44,024 bases of DNA from Shewanella sp. MBTL60-112-B2 (GTDB taxonomy: Bacteria > Pseudomonadota > Gammaproteobacteria > Enterobacterales > Shewanellaceae). Shown in pieces: positions 31,040 to 40,337 of the stretch; position 1 is the stretch's first letter; each line of letters begins with the position of its first letter. A program made the translations under genes and the position numbers. The notes beneath the pieces were generated by a model. It was not told where the DNA came from and searched no databases. It saw nothing but the letters and a program-made list of their open reading frames with translations. Location of the stretch: the NCBI RefSeq assembly GCF_019655055.1, contig NZ_BPFA01000042.1, positions 1-44,024 on the forward strand, written 5' to 3'.

Positions 31040-33208
31040 TCAGAGTGCTGGCGTAGCTACCTTCCTCATTGAGTTTACATTATCGGCCGGCGGTGAATCG
31101 TAGAGCGGCTCGAGTATCTTGTGAGTGAAGAGCTCAGCCGATGCAGGTGTATTGAAGAAGTGTCCCTGTCCCATGCCTTTTCCTAGATTTAACAACATAT
31201 CCCTTTGGGCTCGAGTTTCTACCCCTTCAACTACAAAATTTATCTCTAAGGTTTGCGCAAGCTGCATAATGGCTTTGCAAAGTTTACGACCTTGCTCACT
31301 ATCTAGGCGTTGAGCAAAGTTGGCATCAATTTTTAGGCAGTCGATCGGCAGGCTGCTGAGCCTACTAAAGGAGGATAATCCAGCGCCAAAGTCGTCAATC
31401 GAGATGCTAATAGCCATCTCTTTTAACTGAGCTAAGACTTTTGTCATCAATTTCGGTCTGCGTATAAATGCACTCTCGGTGATCTCAATAATCAATGCAT
31501 TAGTGGGAAACCGAGTGCGTGTCAGTAACTCTTTAAGCATGTGAATAAAATCTGGGTGTTCTAGCTGTGATCTTGAGATATTAACGCTGATCTTAAGTGT
31601 TGGATCATAGTCTTGCTGCCATTTCAGCATTTGAATGCAAGCTTGCTCTAACGCCCAAAGGCCAACGTTGACCATCAGGCCGGCCTCTTCTAGTAGAGGA
31701 ATAAAATTATGAGCTTCAACAACCTCGCCATTACTCTGGTTCCAGCGTAACAGAGCCTCAATGGCCACCGTGTGATGAGACTCTAAATCGACAATGCTCT
31801 GATAAACTAAACTGAACTGCCCCAGACTTTGAGCGTGGCGTAAGTCATTTAAAGTATGTAGCTTTTTCTCGGCAGCCTCGCGGATGATCGCATTATAAAA
31901 GCGGATATGTTTCGGGCTTTTTTTAGCCGAATACATAGCGGTATCAGCCATACTTAATAATTGGTTCGGATCGTCACTTTGCTGTGGGAATAACGAGATC
32001 CCGATACTGGTGCCGAGATAGAATTTCTGACCATTAATTTCGAACGGTGCCTCAAAGAGTGACAATATCTGCTCAGAAAATGCTTCAATCTCTCGCCTGC
32101 TCTGGCACTGAGGCAAGATTAAGGTAAATTCATCACCACCGAGGCGAGCAATTTCCGCATTTTCAATGCAACAAGCTTCTAAGCGAGCGGCAACGAGTTG
32201 CAAGACTTTATCTCCAGTCGAATGGCCGAAGCTGTCGTTAATATTTTTAAAACCGTTAAGATCCAAAAACATCAAGGCGCCGAGTAAGTCGGGAGATTGC
32301 TTGATATTGTTGATCGCTTTTCTGAGTAGTTGGATCAGATGAAAACGATTAGGCAGCCCGGTTAGCTTGTCGTACTTAGCTTGTTGAGTCAGCTTATCTT
32401 CAAGTGCTTTCTTCTCACTAATATCGCTAAATAGATTTACGTAAAAGACGGTGTTATCGGCGTAAATCCGTCGGCAGCTTTGCCATGCTGGGAAGGTTGA
32501 GCCATCAGAGCGGCATTTCCAAACTTCTCCTTGCCAGCTGCCCTTGCCCTTGAGTGGGCTATCAATAGTTTGGCTTTGATGCGGTAACTCTAAATTGATT
32601 TCGCTAGGAGTCTTGGCAATCAAATGCTCGGCGCTATAGCCACAGATGCGGCACATGGCCTTATTGACCGCCAAAATCTTATTGTGTTCATCAGTGATAT
32701 AAACGGCTTCGGCGCTGTCTTCAAGGGTTATCGACATCAGCTCTTTGGGAAGGGTTTCAAAGCCGTTACTGCTACATACCCTACTGCGCTTGCGTCTATC
32801 TAAAGGCTTGAAGGACACTAGCATCACGTTATTTTCATCGAGTTGTGCAGGGTACAGCGTTAACACGGTAGGCAGTTCTTTACCTTGCTGACTCATATGC
32901 AACCAACTCAATGAGACAACTTCACCTTTGGCGGCCTTTTTTATCATTTGCTGGCCATACTCGACACTGCTTTTTCCTGAAGACTGCAGCCTAGGAGAGA
33001 AGTCAAAGGGAGTGGCATGAATAAAGTTTTGCTCTTGGCTTTCAAAATAACTGAGCGCCGCAGGGGTGGCGGCAAGAAAGTGATGCCCTTGTAATATTGC
33101 CAGAGCTGTCGATTCAGCTTCATTTTGCCAAAGCAAGAATTGCTCGGATAGCGCCGGATCTGCAGAAGATACACGCGGGTACAATTCAGACCAGGTTGAC
33201 AAACTCAT
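31040..33208 (-). CDS. PAS-GGDEF-EAL cyclic-di-GMP signalling protein
   Basis: A 722-residue cytoplasmic protein with no obvious membrane segments. Two PAS-like regions (about 20-135 and 160-280) are followed by a GGDEF domain with an intact active site (GGDEF at 357-361, RLGGDEFTLIL) and an EAL domain (E484-A-L, EALLRW). EAL metal and catalytic residues are kept: NIS in ISVNISRS, E in IIEITES, DD in ISIDDFGAG, K in CLKID, and EGVET. No RxxD inhibitory site precedes GGDEF. Both synthase and phosphodiesterase activity are possible. The PAS domains probably sense a small ligand or redox state. Confidence 0.93.
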   Translation of the reverse strand: MSLSTWSELYPRVSSADPALSEQFLLWQNEAESTALAILQGHHFLAATPAALSYFESQEQNFIHATPFDFSPRLQSSGKSSVEYGQQMIKKAAKGEVVSLSWLHMSQQGKELPTVLTLYPAQLDENNVMLVSFKPLDRRKRSRVCSSNGFETLPKELMSITLEDSAEAVYITDEHNKILAVNKAMCRICGYSAEHLIAKTPSEINLELPHQSQTIDSPLKGKGSWQGEVWKCRSDGSTFPAWQSCRRIYADNTVFYVNLFSDISEKKALEDKLTQQAKYDKLTGLPNRFHLIQLLRKAINNIKQSPDLLGALMFLDLNGFKNINDSFGHSTGDKVLQLVAARLEACCIENAEIARLGGDEFTLILPQCQSRREIEAFSEQILSLFEAPFEINGQKFYLGTSIGISLFPQQSDDPNQLLSMADTAMYSAKKSPKHIRFYNAIIREAAEKKLHTLNDLRHAQSLGQFSLVYQSIVDLESHHTVAIEALLRWNQSNGEVVEAHNFIPLLEEAGLMVNVGLWALEQACIQMLKWQQDYDPTLKISVNISRSQLEHPDFIHMLKELLTRTRFPTNALIIEITESAFIRRPKLMTKVLAQLKEMAISISIDDFGAGLSSFSRLSSLPIDCLKIDANFAQRLDSEQGRKLCKAIMQLAQTLEINFVVEGVETRAQRDMLLNLGKGMGQGHFFNTPASAELFTHKILEPLYDSPPADNVNSMRKVATPAL

Positions 33209-33277
33209 ACACTCTTCCCTTTTGGCATGACATTTTTAGAGGCAAATTACTGATAATTACAACAATAAAGTTAAATT

Positions 33278-33347
33278 TTGATACAGCCAGTCGCTTTTGC
33301 GTCAAAAGTACCTTTATTTGACGCTTTGTACAATTAAGATGTAATAA
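33278..33347. promoter_or_regulatory. Back-to-back divergent promoters sharing a palindrome
   Basis: GCGTCAAA (33299-33306) and TTTGACGC (33317-33324) form a perfect 8-bp inverted repeat with 10 bases between. Each arm includes TTGACG as a possible -35: leftward with TATCAA at 33278-33283 (16-base spacing), rightward with TAATAA at 33342-33347 (18-base spacing). This would serve the GGDEF-EAL gene and the gene at 33577. The rest of the 33209-33576 gap shows nothing else. Confidence 0.5.
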
Positions 33348-33576
33348 ATTTGAATCTAGAGAACATTTATATTAAATAATTTCACAAAACTTAAGAAATA
33401 CACTTGAAGTCGCCCTAAAAAATTGATGGAAGGCATATAAGTTAAGTGGCTGAACTTAAGTGTGTTTATTGTGATTTAACTCTGCTGTTCTTTTGGGCTG
33501 AATAAAAGGCGGTGCCAATGTGATGAATTGGTTAGAATGGACGGCCGAGATGAGGAAATTATGACAAGGAATTATA

Positions 33577-33942
33577 GTGGCTATTAAAGGTATCGTATCG
33601 TTAGCGCAAGTGTTGGCACTAACCACCATTATGTCGATAAGCTTAGGATTAGCGGCTGAGGAAAATGAAAAGGTTCGTGCCGATTCATTATCTGTGCAAG
33701 CGGAGAAAATTAAACAAGAAGTCGAACAAGATCAGCTGCAAAAGGCACGAGATGCCGCCAAGCAAAGAGCAGAACGAGAGAAGAAAGTGCTCGAAAGACA
33801 AGAGTTCGGCGATTGGGAGAGCGAGCAAAGAGAAAAGGCACAGAAGCAATTTAATAAGCGAGAGTCTCGAGAAGAGAAGTATTTACGTGAAGCTAGAGAA
33901 GCGGCAAGCAAAGATCGCCAAATCCCTAAACCTTTTGAATAG
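33577..33942 (+). CDS. Small exported highly charged coiled-coil protein
   Basis: A 121-residue protein with an N-terminal signal-like segment (LAQVLALTTIMSISLGLAA). About 90 highly charged residues follow, rich in Lys, Glu, Arg and Gln without cysteine, predicted as one long helix. The start is GTG 33577 with AAGGA six bases upstream. No family recognised. A methyltransferase gene starts 28 bases after the stop. Confidence 0.65.
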   Translation: MAIKGIVSLAQVLALTTIMSISLGLAAEENEKVRADSLSVQAEKIKQEVEQDQLQKARDAAKQRAEREKKVLERQEFGDWESEQREKAQKQFNKRESREEKYLREAREAASKDRQIPKPFE

Positions 33943-33970
33943 TTTAAATAAGTAGAGTTAGGAATATCCT

Positions 33971-34606
33971 TTGAGTATCTGTCCCCTGTGTCAGCAGCCG
34001 AGTTTACAGGCTTTTTATCAAGATAAATTTAGAGAGTATCAGCGCTGTAGCCATTGCGACTTGGTGTCTGTTCCTGCGGCGCTGCACCTGAACGCAGCCG
34101 ACGAAAAAGCCATATATGATCAACATCAAAATGATTCAGAAGATCTCGGCTATCGCAGATTCCTCTCGCGGGCACTCGACCCGATCCTCGAACGGGTTCC
34201 TCAAGGCGCCCAAGGGTTAGATTTTGGTTGCGGTCCAGGCCCTACGATTAGTGTGATGGCGGCAGAAAAAGGCATTAAAGTAGATAATTACGATCTTTAT
34301 TATTGCAACGATCCTCAAAAGCTTCAGCAGCAATATGATTTCGTCACTATCACTGAGGTGATTGAGCATGTCGCGGATGCAAAATCTTTATTAGCAACAT
34401 TAGACAGCCTATTAAAGCCGAGCGGCCTACTAGTGATAATGACTAAGCGTGCCGGTGATCTCGAGGCTTTCAGTCGATGGCATTACAAAGGCGATCCGAC
34501 ACATATTTGTTTCTATTCAACAGCGACGTTTGAGTGGATTGCGGAGCAATATAATTGGACGTTAGAAGTGCTGGGCAATGATGTGGTGCTGTTTACTAAG
34601 GCATAG
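33971..34606 (+). CDS. Class I SAM-dependent methyltransferase with N-terminal zinc ribbon
   Basis: A 211-residue protein. Residues 4-29 contain CPLC and CSHC, a probable zinc ribbon. The SAM-binding motif is LDFGCGPGPTISV near residue 81, with TITEVIEHVAD as the post-motif loop and LKPSGLLVIMTKR as a late strand. This is the Methyltransf_11/23 type layout common in small-molecule or lipid-associated methyltransferases. The start is TTG 33971 with AGGA just upstream. The substrate cannot be inferred. Confidence 0.8.
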   Translation: MSICPLCQQPSLQAFYQDKFREYQRCSHCDLVSVPAALHLNAADEKAIYDQHQNDSEDLGYRRFLSRALDPILERVPQGAQGLDFGCGPGPTISVMAAEKGIKVDNYDLYYCNDPQKLQQQYDFVTITEVIEHVADAKSLLATLDSLLKPSGLLVIMTKRAGDLEAFSRWHYKGDPTHICFYSTATFEWIAEQYNWTLEVLGNDVVLFTKA

Positions 34607-34699
34607 TGTTATCTTGGTCTCTAGTCTTAAAGTGATCCGGCTTCACCTCTCTTGCTTGCTGTAAGGGGGGCGATAAATACCAACAAAGGAATGATCGAC

Positions 34700-35671
34700 A
34701 TGAGAATAACAAATTGGCTATTTAGCTATTCGGCATGGGCCTGTTTAAGTGTGATGTTGTTGAGCCCTGTACAGGCTGCGACTCAAGATGCTATCAGCTT
34801 TTCAACTAAAGAAGATGCCGCCAAGGTGCTGACTCAAGAAGATGACTTCGTTCGCGGCATTAGCCAATTCGATATGGCTTCGCGTATGAAGCGCGAAGAT
34901 AGTCCGAGTAAAGTCGATTATCTAGCCTTTATCGCGAGCCAAACTTTAGACTGGAGCCAGCAAGATCGTGATGCGGTAACCCAAGCATTTAAGCAACTCC
35001 AACCTAAGCTTACGGCATTAAAAGTTACGTTGCCACAACCGATTCAATTTATCAAAACCACAGGTTTAGAAGAGGGAGGTGCCGCCTACACCCGTGGACA
35101 GGCAATTATTTTGCAGCAGAAGCAGATTGATAATCAGCAAAGGCTCCCAGGCCTAATCGCCCACGAGCTACTGCATGTTTTTTCTCGCTTCAACCCGGAA
35201 GTGAAGCAGCAGCTCTATCACGCGATAGGCTTTTATCCCGTTGGTGAAATCCCTTTTCCTACTTCACTCACTCAGCAGAAAATCACTAACCCAGATGCAC
35301 CGATAAACGACTTTGCCATTAGAGTGATGCATGACGGAAAAATGGTTTGGGCGGTCCCCATTCTATATTCCGAAGAGCAAGGTTACAGTCTTGAGAAAGG
35401 CGGCGAGTTTTTCGATTATCTGGAGTTTATGTTTGTGATCGTCGGTAGCGATGAGCGACCTAATATTGCAGCCTACGATCCTGATAATGCACAAATCGTC
35501 AAGGTATCTGAGTTTAAAGGCTTCTTTAAGCAGATTGGTCGCAATACCAATTACATCATTCATCCGGAAGAGATTATCGCCGAGAACTTTTCATTATTGA
35601 TGACGGGCGAAGTCGAGCTTAAATCGCCGCAATTGCTACATAAGGTTGAGCAGGTATTTTTGGATCAGTAA
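34700..35671 (+). CDS. Exported HExxH zinc metalloprotease-like protein
   Basis: A 323-residue protein with a signal peptide (MRITNWLFSYSAWACLSVML ending in VQA). The zinc motif is HELLH at residues 155-159, with a candidate third ligand Glu295 in EEIIAENFSLLM, as in gluzincin-type enzymes. ATG 34700 is chosen because AAAGGA lies nine bases upstream; the frame opens further back at 34652. The sequence does not match a peptidase family I can name, and the substrate is unknown. It is co-oriented with the methyltransferase gene. Confidence 0.75.
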   Translation: MRITNWLFSYSAWACLSVMLLSPVQAATQDAISFSTKEDAAKVLTQEDDFVRGISQFDMASRMKREDSPSKVDYLAFIASQTLDWSQQDRDAVTQAFKQLQPKLTALKVTLPQPIQFIKTTGLEEGGAAYTRGQAIILQQKQIDNQQRLPGLIAHELLHVFSRFNPEVKQQLYHAIGFYPVGEIPFPTSLTQQKITNPDAPINDFAIRVMHDGKMVWAVPILYSEEQGYSLEKGGEFFDYLEFMFVIVGSDERPNIAAYDPDNAQIVKVSEFKGFFKQIGRNTNYIIHPEEIIAENFSLLMTGEVELKSPQLLHKVEQVFLDQ

Positions 35672-35747
35672 ATGATGTAAATCGTTAAGCTGCCTACTCG
35701 ATTGACTCGGTGGGCAGCCCTTCTTGATACAAAGTCATAATTAACCG

Positions 35748-36416
35748 CTATTGGTTCAGATGTTGCAAAATGATCTTCTGCAGTAGCTTTTCAGTCTCTT
35801 TGGCTTCGGTGTTGAGCGCAAAACCATATTGGGCCAGCCTAGTTACAGGATCGAGCTCCTGTTGGTTCTTGATGGTGATAGAGATGGACTCTTGCTCGCC
35901 GTCGAACTCCAGCTTGAGACAATACTGACTATCGATATTAAAATTAATCTTGGTCTCACTAACAAAGGCGCCGCCTTTAATCGAAATATCCTTTAGATAA
36001 CCTGAGGTGATGAGCTCACTGGAATCTATAGCGGTAAGGCAGGCTTTAATATTGATTGGAACTCTTGAGTGCTGCCTTAAAGAAACCGTTTGTAATTCTT
36101 TTGGATAGCTAACAATAAGCCAGCGTCCTGCGGCTGACGTGATTTGATGAATCTTACTTCTAAAGGCCAAGATAGTGGCATCTTGCTCATCGCTATTCAC
36201 CACCCGAATCACCACACTCTGTCTTTCCCTGAGATAGGCACTTGCGGCTTGCCAAGCTTTGTCATTCCCTTGGGCCAAAATGACCGAACGTCCTGGATCT
36301 ACGCCGATTAAACGGCTACGTAGGCGAATGGTTTGCGTCGGCGTGAGTAACTGCAAATGCACATCTGTGTTGCAGTTGAGAGTATCTAATGTGTTGAAAT
36401 CCTTTTCTGATGACAT
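35748..36416 (-). CDS. PilZ domain protein (YcgR-like), c-di-GMP effector
   Basis: A 222-residue cytoplasmic protein with a two-domain layout. Residues 15-105 form a YcgR_2/flagellar-brake-like beta domain and residues about 110-215 the PilZ domain. The c-di-GMP-binding residues are present: the RxxxR motif in LRQHSRVPINIKA and the DxSxxG motif in LKDISIKGGAF. It probably modulates motility or adhesion in response to c-di-GMP. The GGDEF-EAL gene lies about 2.5 kb away. It is divergent from the M16 protease gene. Confidence 0.85.
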   Translation of the reverse strand: MSSEKDFNTLDTLNCNTDVHLQLLTPTQTIRLRSRLIGVDPGRSVILAQGNDKAWQAASAYLRERQSVVIRVVNSDEQDATILAFRSKIHQITSAAGRWLIVSYPKELQTVSLRQHSRVPINIKACLTAIDSSELITSGYLKDISIKGGAFVSETKINFNIDSQYCLKLEFDGEQESISITIKNQQELDPVTRLAQYGFALNTEAKETEKLLQKIILQHLNQ

Positions 36417-36707
36417 ATAACAGCCTAACCATCGATGAAATAGAGTTTGAAACTAGCATAAACGCCCCGCTGAAAAAACCAAATCAGCTTTGCGTAGCTT
36501 TAGGTTTACCTTGAGTTACAAATATTTGCCGCAGTAAATTTGATTTTCATCACAATTTGCTTTTTGATGGATGCTGATTTCTAGCGACAAATCGCTATGG
36601 ATAAGAATATTTCTCGAAGAAAACCGAATTTTCGTTATGTTCTGACTATAAAAATCAGCATATAACTAGAGTGCTTATACTGAGTGGCATTTAACAAGGA
36701 GCGGATA

Positions 36708-38039
36708 ATGAAGCGCTATACCAAGGCACTGTTATTGTCTATTGGCCTGCTATTAGCAGCGCCAATGGCACAAGCGACGCAGGCCAAAGATATTCAAAGT
36801 TTCACTTTGGATAACGGCATGAAAATAATGGTATTGGAAGACAGTTCCATACCCAACGCCAATATGTACCTTTTCTGGAAGGTTGGCTCACGTAACGAAG
36901 TACCGGGTATAACCGGGATCTCTCACTTCTTCGAGCATATGATGTTTAACGGCTCGAAAAAATATGGCCCTAAGATGTTCGACCGCACCATGGAAGCGGC
37001 TGGTGGAGCAAACAATGCCTACACCACAGAAAACCTCACCGTCTACACTGACTGGTTCCCAGCAAATGCACTAGAGACCATTTTTGATCTTGAAGCCGAC
37101 CGTATCGAAAACCTCGATATTAACGAGCAGATGGTGGAAAGTGAGCGTGGGGTCGTGGCCTCTGAGCGATTAACCGGGCTAGAGAACTCTAACTGGCGCG
37201 TGTTGCAAGAAGAGCTTAAAGGCGCAGCCTTTAGAGCCCACCCTTATAGCTGGTCGGTTATCGGTCATGAATCCGATATTGCCGCCTGGACGTTAGAAGA
37301 CCTAACTCAATATCACAAGACCTACTACGCGCCTAACAATGCCGTTGTAGTCATTGCTGGTGATGTGAAACTGGCTGAAGTGAAAAAACTAGCCGATAAG
37401 TACTTTGCGCCAATTCCTGCTCAAGCACCGCCGAGAGAGGTGAAAACGGTTGAGCCACTACAAAAAGGTGAGCGCCGTGTTTTTGTGCAAAAAGCTTCGG
37501 TTAGCACGCCGAATGTGATGCTGGGCTACCATATCCCTGCCACCTCAAATGCCGACTATTATGCGTTGGATCTATTGTCATCAATCTTGACCACAGGCAA
37601 TAGCTCGCGCATGTATCAAGGCTTGGTCGACAAGCAAGTCGCCATCGAAGTCGATACCTATATGCCGATGTCATTTGATCCGAACCTGTTTTACGTGATG
37701 GGTGTGGCTAATCCCGGAGTGACCGCGCCAGAGCTGGAAGATGCGATGATCAGCCAGATCAATCGTGTTGCCCGTGACGGTGTGACGCCTGAGGAGCTTG
37801 AAAAGGTGAAAAATATCAAGCTAATGGGCTTTTATCGTGCCATGGAAACCATTAATGGCAAGGCCAATACCATAGGCACTTATGAGCTATTTTTTGGTAG
37901 TTACGACAAGCTATTCAATGCACCAGAAGCCTACAACAAGGTGACGCCAGAAGACATTCAGCGCGTGGCGCAAACTTACCTAAAACGTGCAAACCGCACC
38001 GTTGCCGTACTGGCTGCAACCGAGGAGGCTGACCAATGA
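36708..38039 (+). CDS. M16 family zinc metalloprotease, catalytic partner
   Basis: A 443-residue exported protein with a signal peptide (MKRYTKALLLSIGLLLAAPM ending in AQA). The inverted zinc motif HFFEH (His73, Glu76, His77) and the downstream ligand Glu in NEQMVESERGVVASER are intact. Both M16 halves are present; the second contains VMLGYHIPA, then YALDLLSSIL and GNSSRMYQGL. ATG 36708 has AAGGAG upstream; the longer frame from 36684 is rejected. The stop overlaps the next gene's start by four bases (ATGA), so both subunits are made together and probably form a heterodimer, as bacterial M16 pairs do. Confidence 0.93.
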   Translation: MKRYTKALLLSIGLLLAAPMAQATQAKDIQSFTLDNGMKIMVLEDSSIPNANMYLFWKVGSRNEVPGITGISHFFEHMMFNGSKKYGPKMFDRTMEAAGGANNAYTTENLTVYTDWFPANALETIFDLEADRIENLDINEQMVESERGVVASERLTGLENSNWRVLQEELKGAAFRAHPYSWSVIGHESDIAAWTLEDLTQYHKTYYAPNNAVVVIAGDVKLAEVKKLADKYFAPIPAQAPPREVKTVEPLQKGERRVFVQKASVSTPNVMLGYHIPATSNADYYALDLLSSILTTGNSSRMYQGLVDKQVAIEVDTYMPMSFDPNLFYVMGVANPGVTAPELEDAMISQINRVARDGVTPEELEKVKNIKLMGFYRAMETINGKANTIGTYELFFGSYDKLFNAPEAYNKVTPEDIQRVAQTYLKRANRTVAVLAATEEADQ

Positions 38040-39499
38040 AGAATGTTAACCCTAGCGTAAGCGCCTCGGCCACTTTGCTGCAACCTAAGAAGTTACTTAC
38101 GGCGATAGCCATTGCTAGTTCGCTGACATTGGCGGGCTGCGCGGCAACGCAGACCTCAAAGGCCGTCGATACTGGCAGTTTTAGTGTGCCCGCTTACCAG
38201 CAAGTTACCCTGTCAAACGGCTTAACTGTGTATATGATGCCTCAGCGTGAAGTGCCGCTAATCACAGTCGACGCCATTGTTCGCGCTGGCGCGGTCAACG
38301 ACACCACCTCAGGTGTGGCCGATATGACCGCCGCAGGCTTGATGCTCGGCGCTGGTGGTAAGAGTAAGCTTGAGATAGAGCAAGAGGTCGATTTCTTAGG
38401 CGCAAATCTAAGTAGCGGCGCCGGTAAAGAGGGTAGCTATATCAGTGCTAACTTTATGGCGAAAGATGCCGACAAAATGCTGCCATTGATTAAGGATATT
38501 CTGGTTTCGCCAGATTTTGATGCTAGCGAATTTGATAAGTTGCGCCAGCGAGAAATCGCTGGTCTGTCTCAGGCTAAAGAGAGCCCGCGAGCGGTGATTA
38601 GTCGTTACTTCGACAAGCTGATTTTTAGCGAGCACCCATACGGTAATGCCACATCGGGTAACAGTGATTCGCTAGCCCAACTGAACATTACGCAGCTACG
38701 CGCCTTCCATAAGAGCTACTACCAGCCATCAAATACTGCCATTAGCGTAGTCGGTGATTTTGAGCCGGCACAGATGCAGGCCAAGCTAGAGAAACTATTC
38801 TCAAATTGGCAAGATTCAGAACCAGTTACCTTAGTCGACCTTACAAAAGGTTTGCCTAAGTTAGATGAAGCCGACGTCTTGCTAGTGGATAAGCCTGATG
38901 CGATTGAAACTACGTTTTTAATAGGTGGCATGGGGATTAGTCGAGATAACCCTGATTTTGTTGGCCTTACGGTAGTGAATACCATTTTAGGCGGCCGCTT
39001 TACCTCATGGCTCAATGATGAGTTACGGGTTAACGCGGGTCTGACTTACGGTGCTCGCTCAGGCTTTAGCGCTTATTCGGCGTCAGGTACCTTTAAGATC
39101 AGCACCTTCACTAAGACGGCGACCACCAAGGAAACCATAGATCTAGCATTGAAGACCTATGCAAGACTGTGGGAGCAGGGCTTAGATCAAGCCACCTTAG
39201 ATTCGGCTAAAGCCTATGTAAAGGGGCAGTTTCCGCCAAAGTACGAAACCAGTGCGCAACTTGCAGGGCTGATGACAGATATGTACCTGTATGGCTTTGA
39301 TGATGCCTTTATCAATGAGTTTCAGGCTAAGGTGGATGGCTTAACGCTAGCGGAGTCTAAGCGTTTAATTGACACTTACTTTCCGAAAGAAAACCTACAG
39401 TTTGTCATCATAGGTAACGCGGCAAAGATAGCGCCGATTGCTAAAGAACATGGCAAGGTCAAGCAAGTGAATATGACCGATGTGGGCTTTGGTGGATAA
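38036..39499 (+). CDS. M16 family peptidase-like lipoprotein, non-catalytic partner
   Basis: A 487-residue protein with a lipoprotein signal ending in LTLAGC, so it is probably anchored by Cys35. The HxxEH site is absent: SGVADMTAAGLMLGAG stands where GISHFFEHMMFNG stands in the partner. The rest of the fold is kept (ISRYFDKLIFSEHPYGN, then a second half with GLTYGARSGFSAY). This is the usual active plus inactive pair of the family. The coding sequence overlaps the catalytic gene by four bases. It probably binds substrate or holds the complex at the membrane. Confidence 0.9.
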   Translation: MKNVNPSVSASATLLQPKKLLTAIAIASSLTLAGCAATQTSKAVDTGSFSVPAYQQVTLSNGLTVYMMPQREVPLITVDAIVRAGAVNDTTSGVADMTAAGLMLGAGGKSKLEIEQEVDFLGANLSSGAGKEGSYISANFMAKDADKMLPLIKDILVSPDFDASEFDKLRQREIAGLSQAKESPRAVISRYFDKLIFSEHPYGNATSGNSDSLAQLNITQLRAFHKSYYQPSNTAISVVGDFEPAQMQAKLEKLFSNWQDSEPVTLVDLTKGLPKLDEADVLLVDKPDAIETTFLIGGMGISRDNPDFVGLTVVNTILGGRFTSWLNDELRVNAGLTYGARSGFSAYSASGTFKISTFTKTATTKETIDLALKTYARLWEQGLDQATLDSAKAYVKGQFPPKYETSAQLAGLMTDMYLYGFDDAFINEFQAKVDGLTLAESKRLIDTYFPKENLQFVIIGNAAKIAPIAKEHGKVKQVNMTDVGFGG

Positions 39500-39538
39500 A
39501 CCTGATTAGAGCTGTAAACACTTAAGTGCACACAGCAA

Positions 39539-39565
39539 GAAGCCGCGATGTTCGCGGCTTCTTTT
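39539..39565 (+). terminator. Terminator of the M16 pair
   Basis: GAAGCCGCG (39539-39547) pairs with CGCGGCTTC (39553-39561) around ATGTT, followed by TTTT. It lies between convergent genes and may serve both. Confidence 0.9.
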
Positions 39566-39593
39566 GTTGGCATTATAGCGTGGCTTTAACCCG

Positions 39594-40055
39594 TTACATT
39601 CCTGCATAATCTAACTGACGCCAAGCTTCGTAACTAATAATGGCCACGGCGTTCGACAGGTTTAAGCTGCGACTAGTCGACATCATAGGAATACGTAAAC
39701 GCTGATCGGTTGGAATCGAGTCGATGATATCGGCAGGTAGGCCGCGACTTTCAGGGCCAAATAGCAACACATCGTCTTGCTTAAAGGTTAGCTCTGAATG
39801 TGGGCGGCTGCCTTTAGTGGTGCAAGCCATAATGCGCTTTCCAGCCATCGCCTCAAGGAAGGCCTCGAAGTTTTTATGGTGGGTCACATTGGCCAAATCG
39901 GCATAGTCTAGACCCGCACGGCGCAGTTTCTTATCTTCCAAGTCGAAGCCCAGAGGTTCAATCAAATGCAGGTGGCAGCCATTGTTTGCAATTAAGCGAA
40001 TGATATTGCCGGTATTTGGGGCTATTTCGGGTTCATAAAGCGCGATATTAAACAT
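39594..40055 (-). CDS. trmL: tRNA (cytidine(34)-2'-O)-methyltransferase TrmL
   Basis: A 153-residue SPOUT methyltransferase modifying the wobble ribose of two leucine tRNAs. The E. coli enzyme (157 residues) has the same N-terminus form, here MFNIALYEPEIAPNTGNIIR. Knot motifs follow: LLFGPESRGLPADI and MSTSRSLNLSNAVAIISYEAWRQL. ATG 40055 is chosen for family agreement; the frame opens earlier at 40109. Confidence 0.95.
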   Translation of the reverse strand: MFNIALYEPEIAPNTGNIIRLIANNGCHLHLIEPLGFDLEDKKLRRAGLDYADLANVTHHKNFEAFLEAMAGKRIMACTTKGSRPHSELTFKQDDVLLFGPESRGLPADIIDSIPTDQRLRIPMMSTSRSLNLSNAVAIISYEAWRQLDYAGM

Positions 40056-40256
40056 GCAGGCCTGCCTAAAAATTGGTGAGCCGAGATTATACGGCAAAAA
40101 TTCAACCACGGAAAATTCATCTTATTGGTAGGCTTTAACTACAGCCATAGCTACTCGCTAGCTACGGGCAGGTTTAATGGCAGTCTTAAAGACTTTGCAG
40201 GATCTGCGATGATGCTCGTGAATATTGGCCTTAGCAATATACCGCAAAGGGATTTG

Positions 40257-40309
40257 CGTCTATATTCCAGTTTACGACTATATTCCAGTTCACGACTATA
40301 TCCCTTTTA
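40257..40309. repeat. Short tandem repeat upstream of a LysR gene
   Basis: An 18-base unit (CGACTATATTCCAGTTCA type) repeats about 2.9 times: 40257-40274, 40275-40292, 40293-40309 (last copy diverged). It lies 29-81 bases upstream of the LysR start. Confidence 0.85.
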
Positions 40310-40337
40310 CTCATCTACGGCTCTTTTAGGCAGACTT

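Noticed and set aside
40125..40337. 71-codon upstream extension of the LysR gene at 40338
   Set aside because: It is partly encoded by an 18-base tandem repeat and has no family similarity; the ATG at 40338 gives a normal LysR N-terminus.
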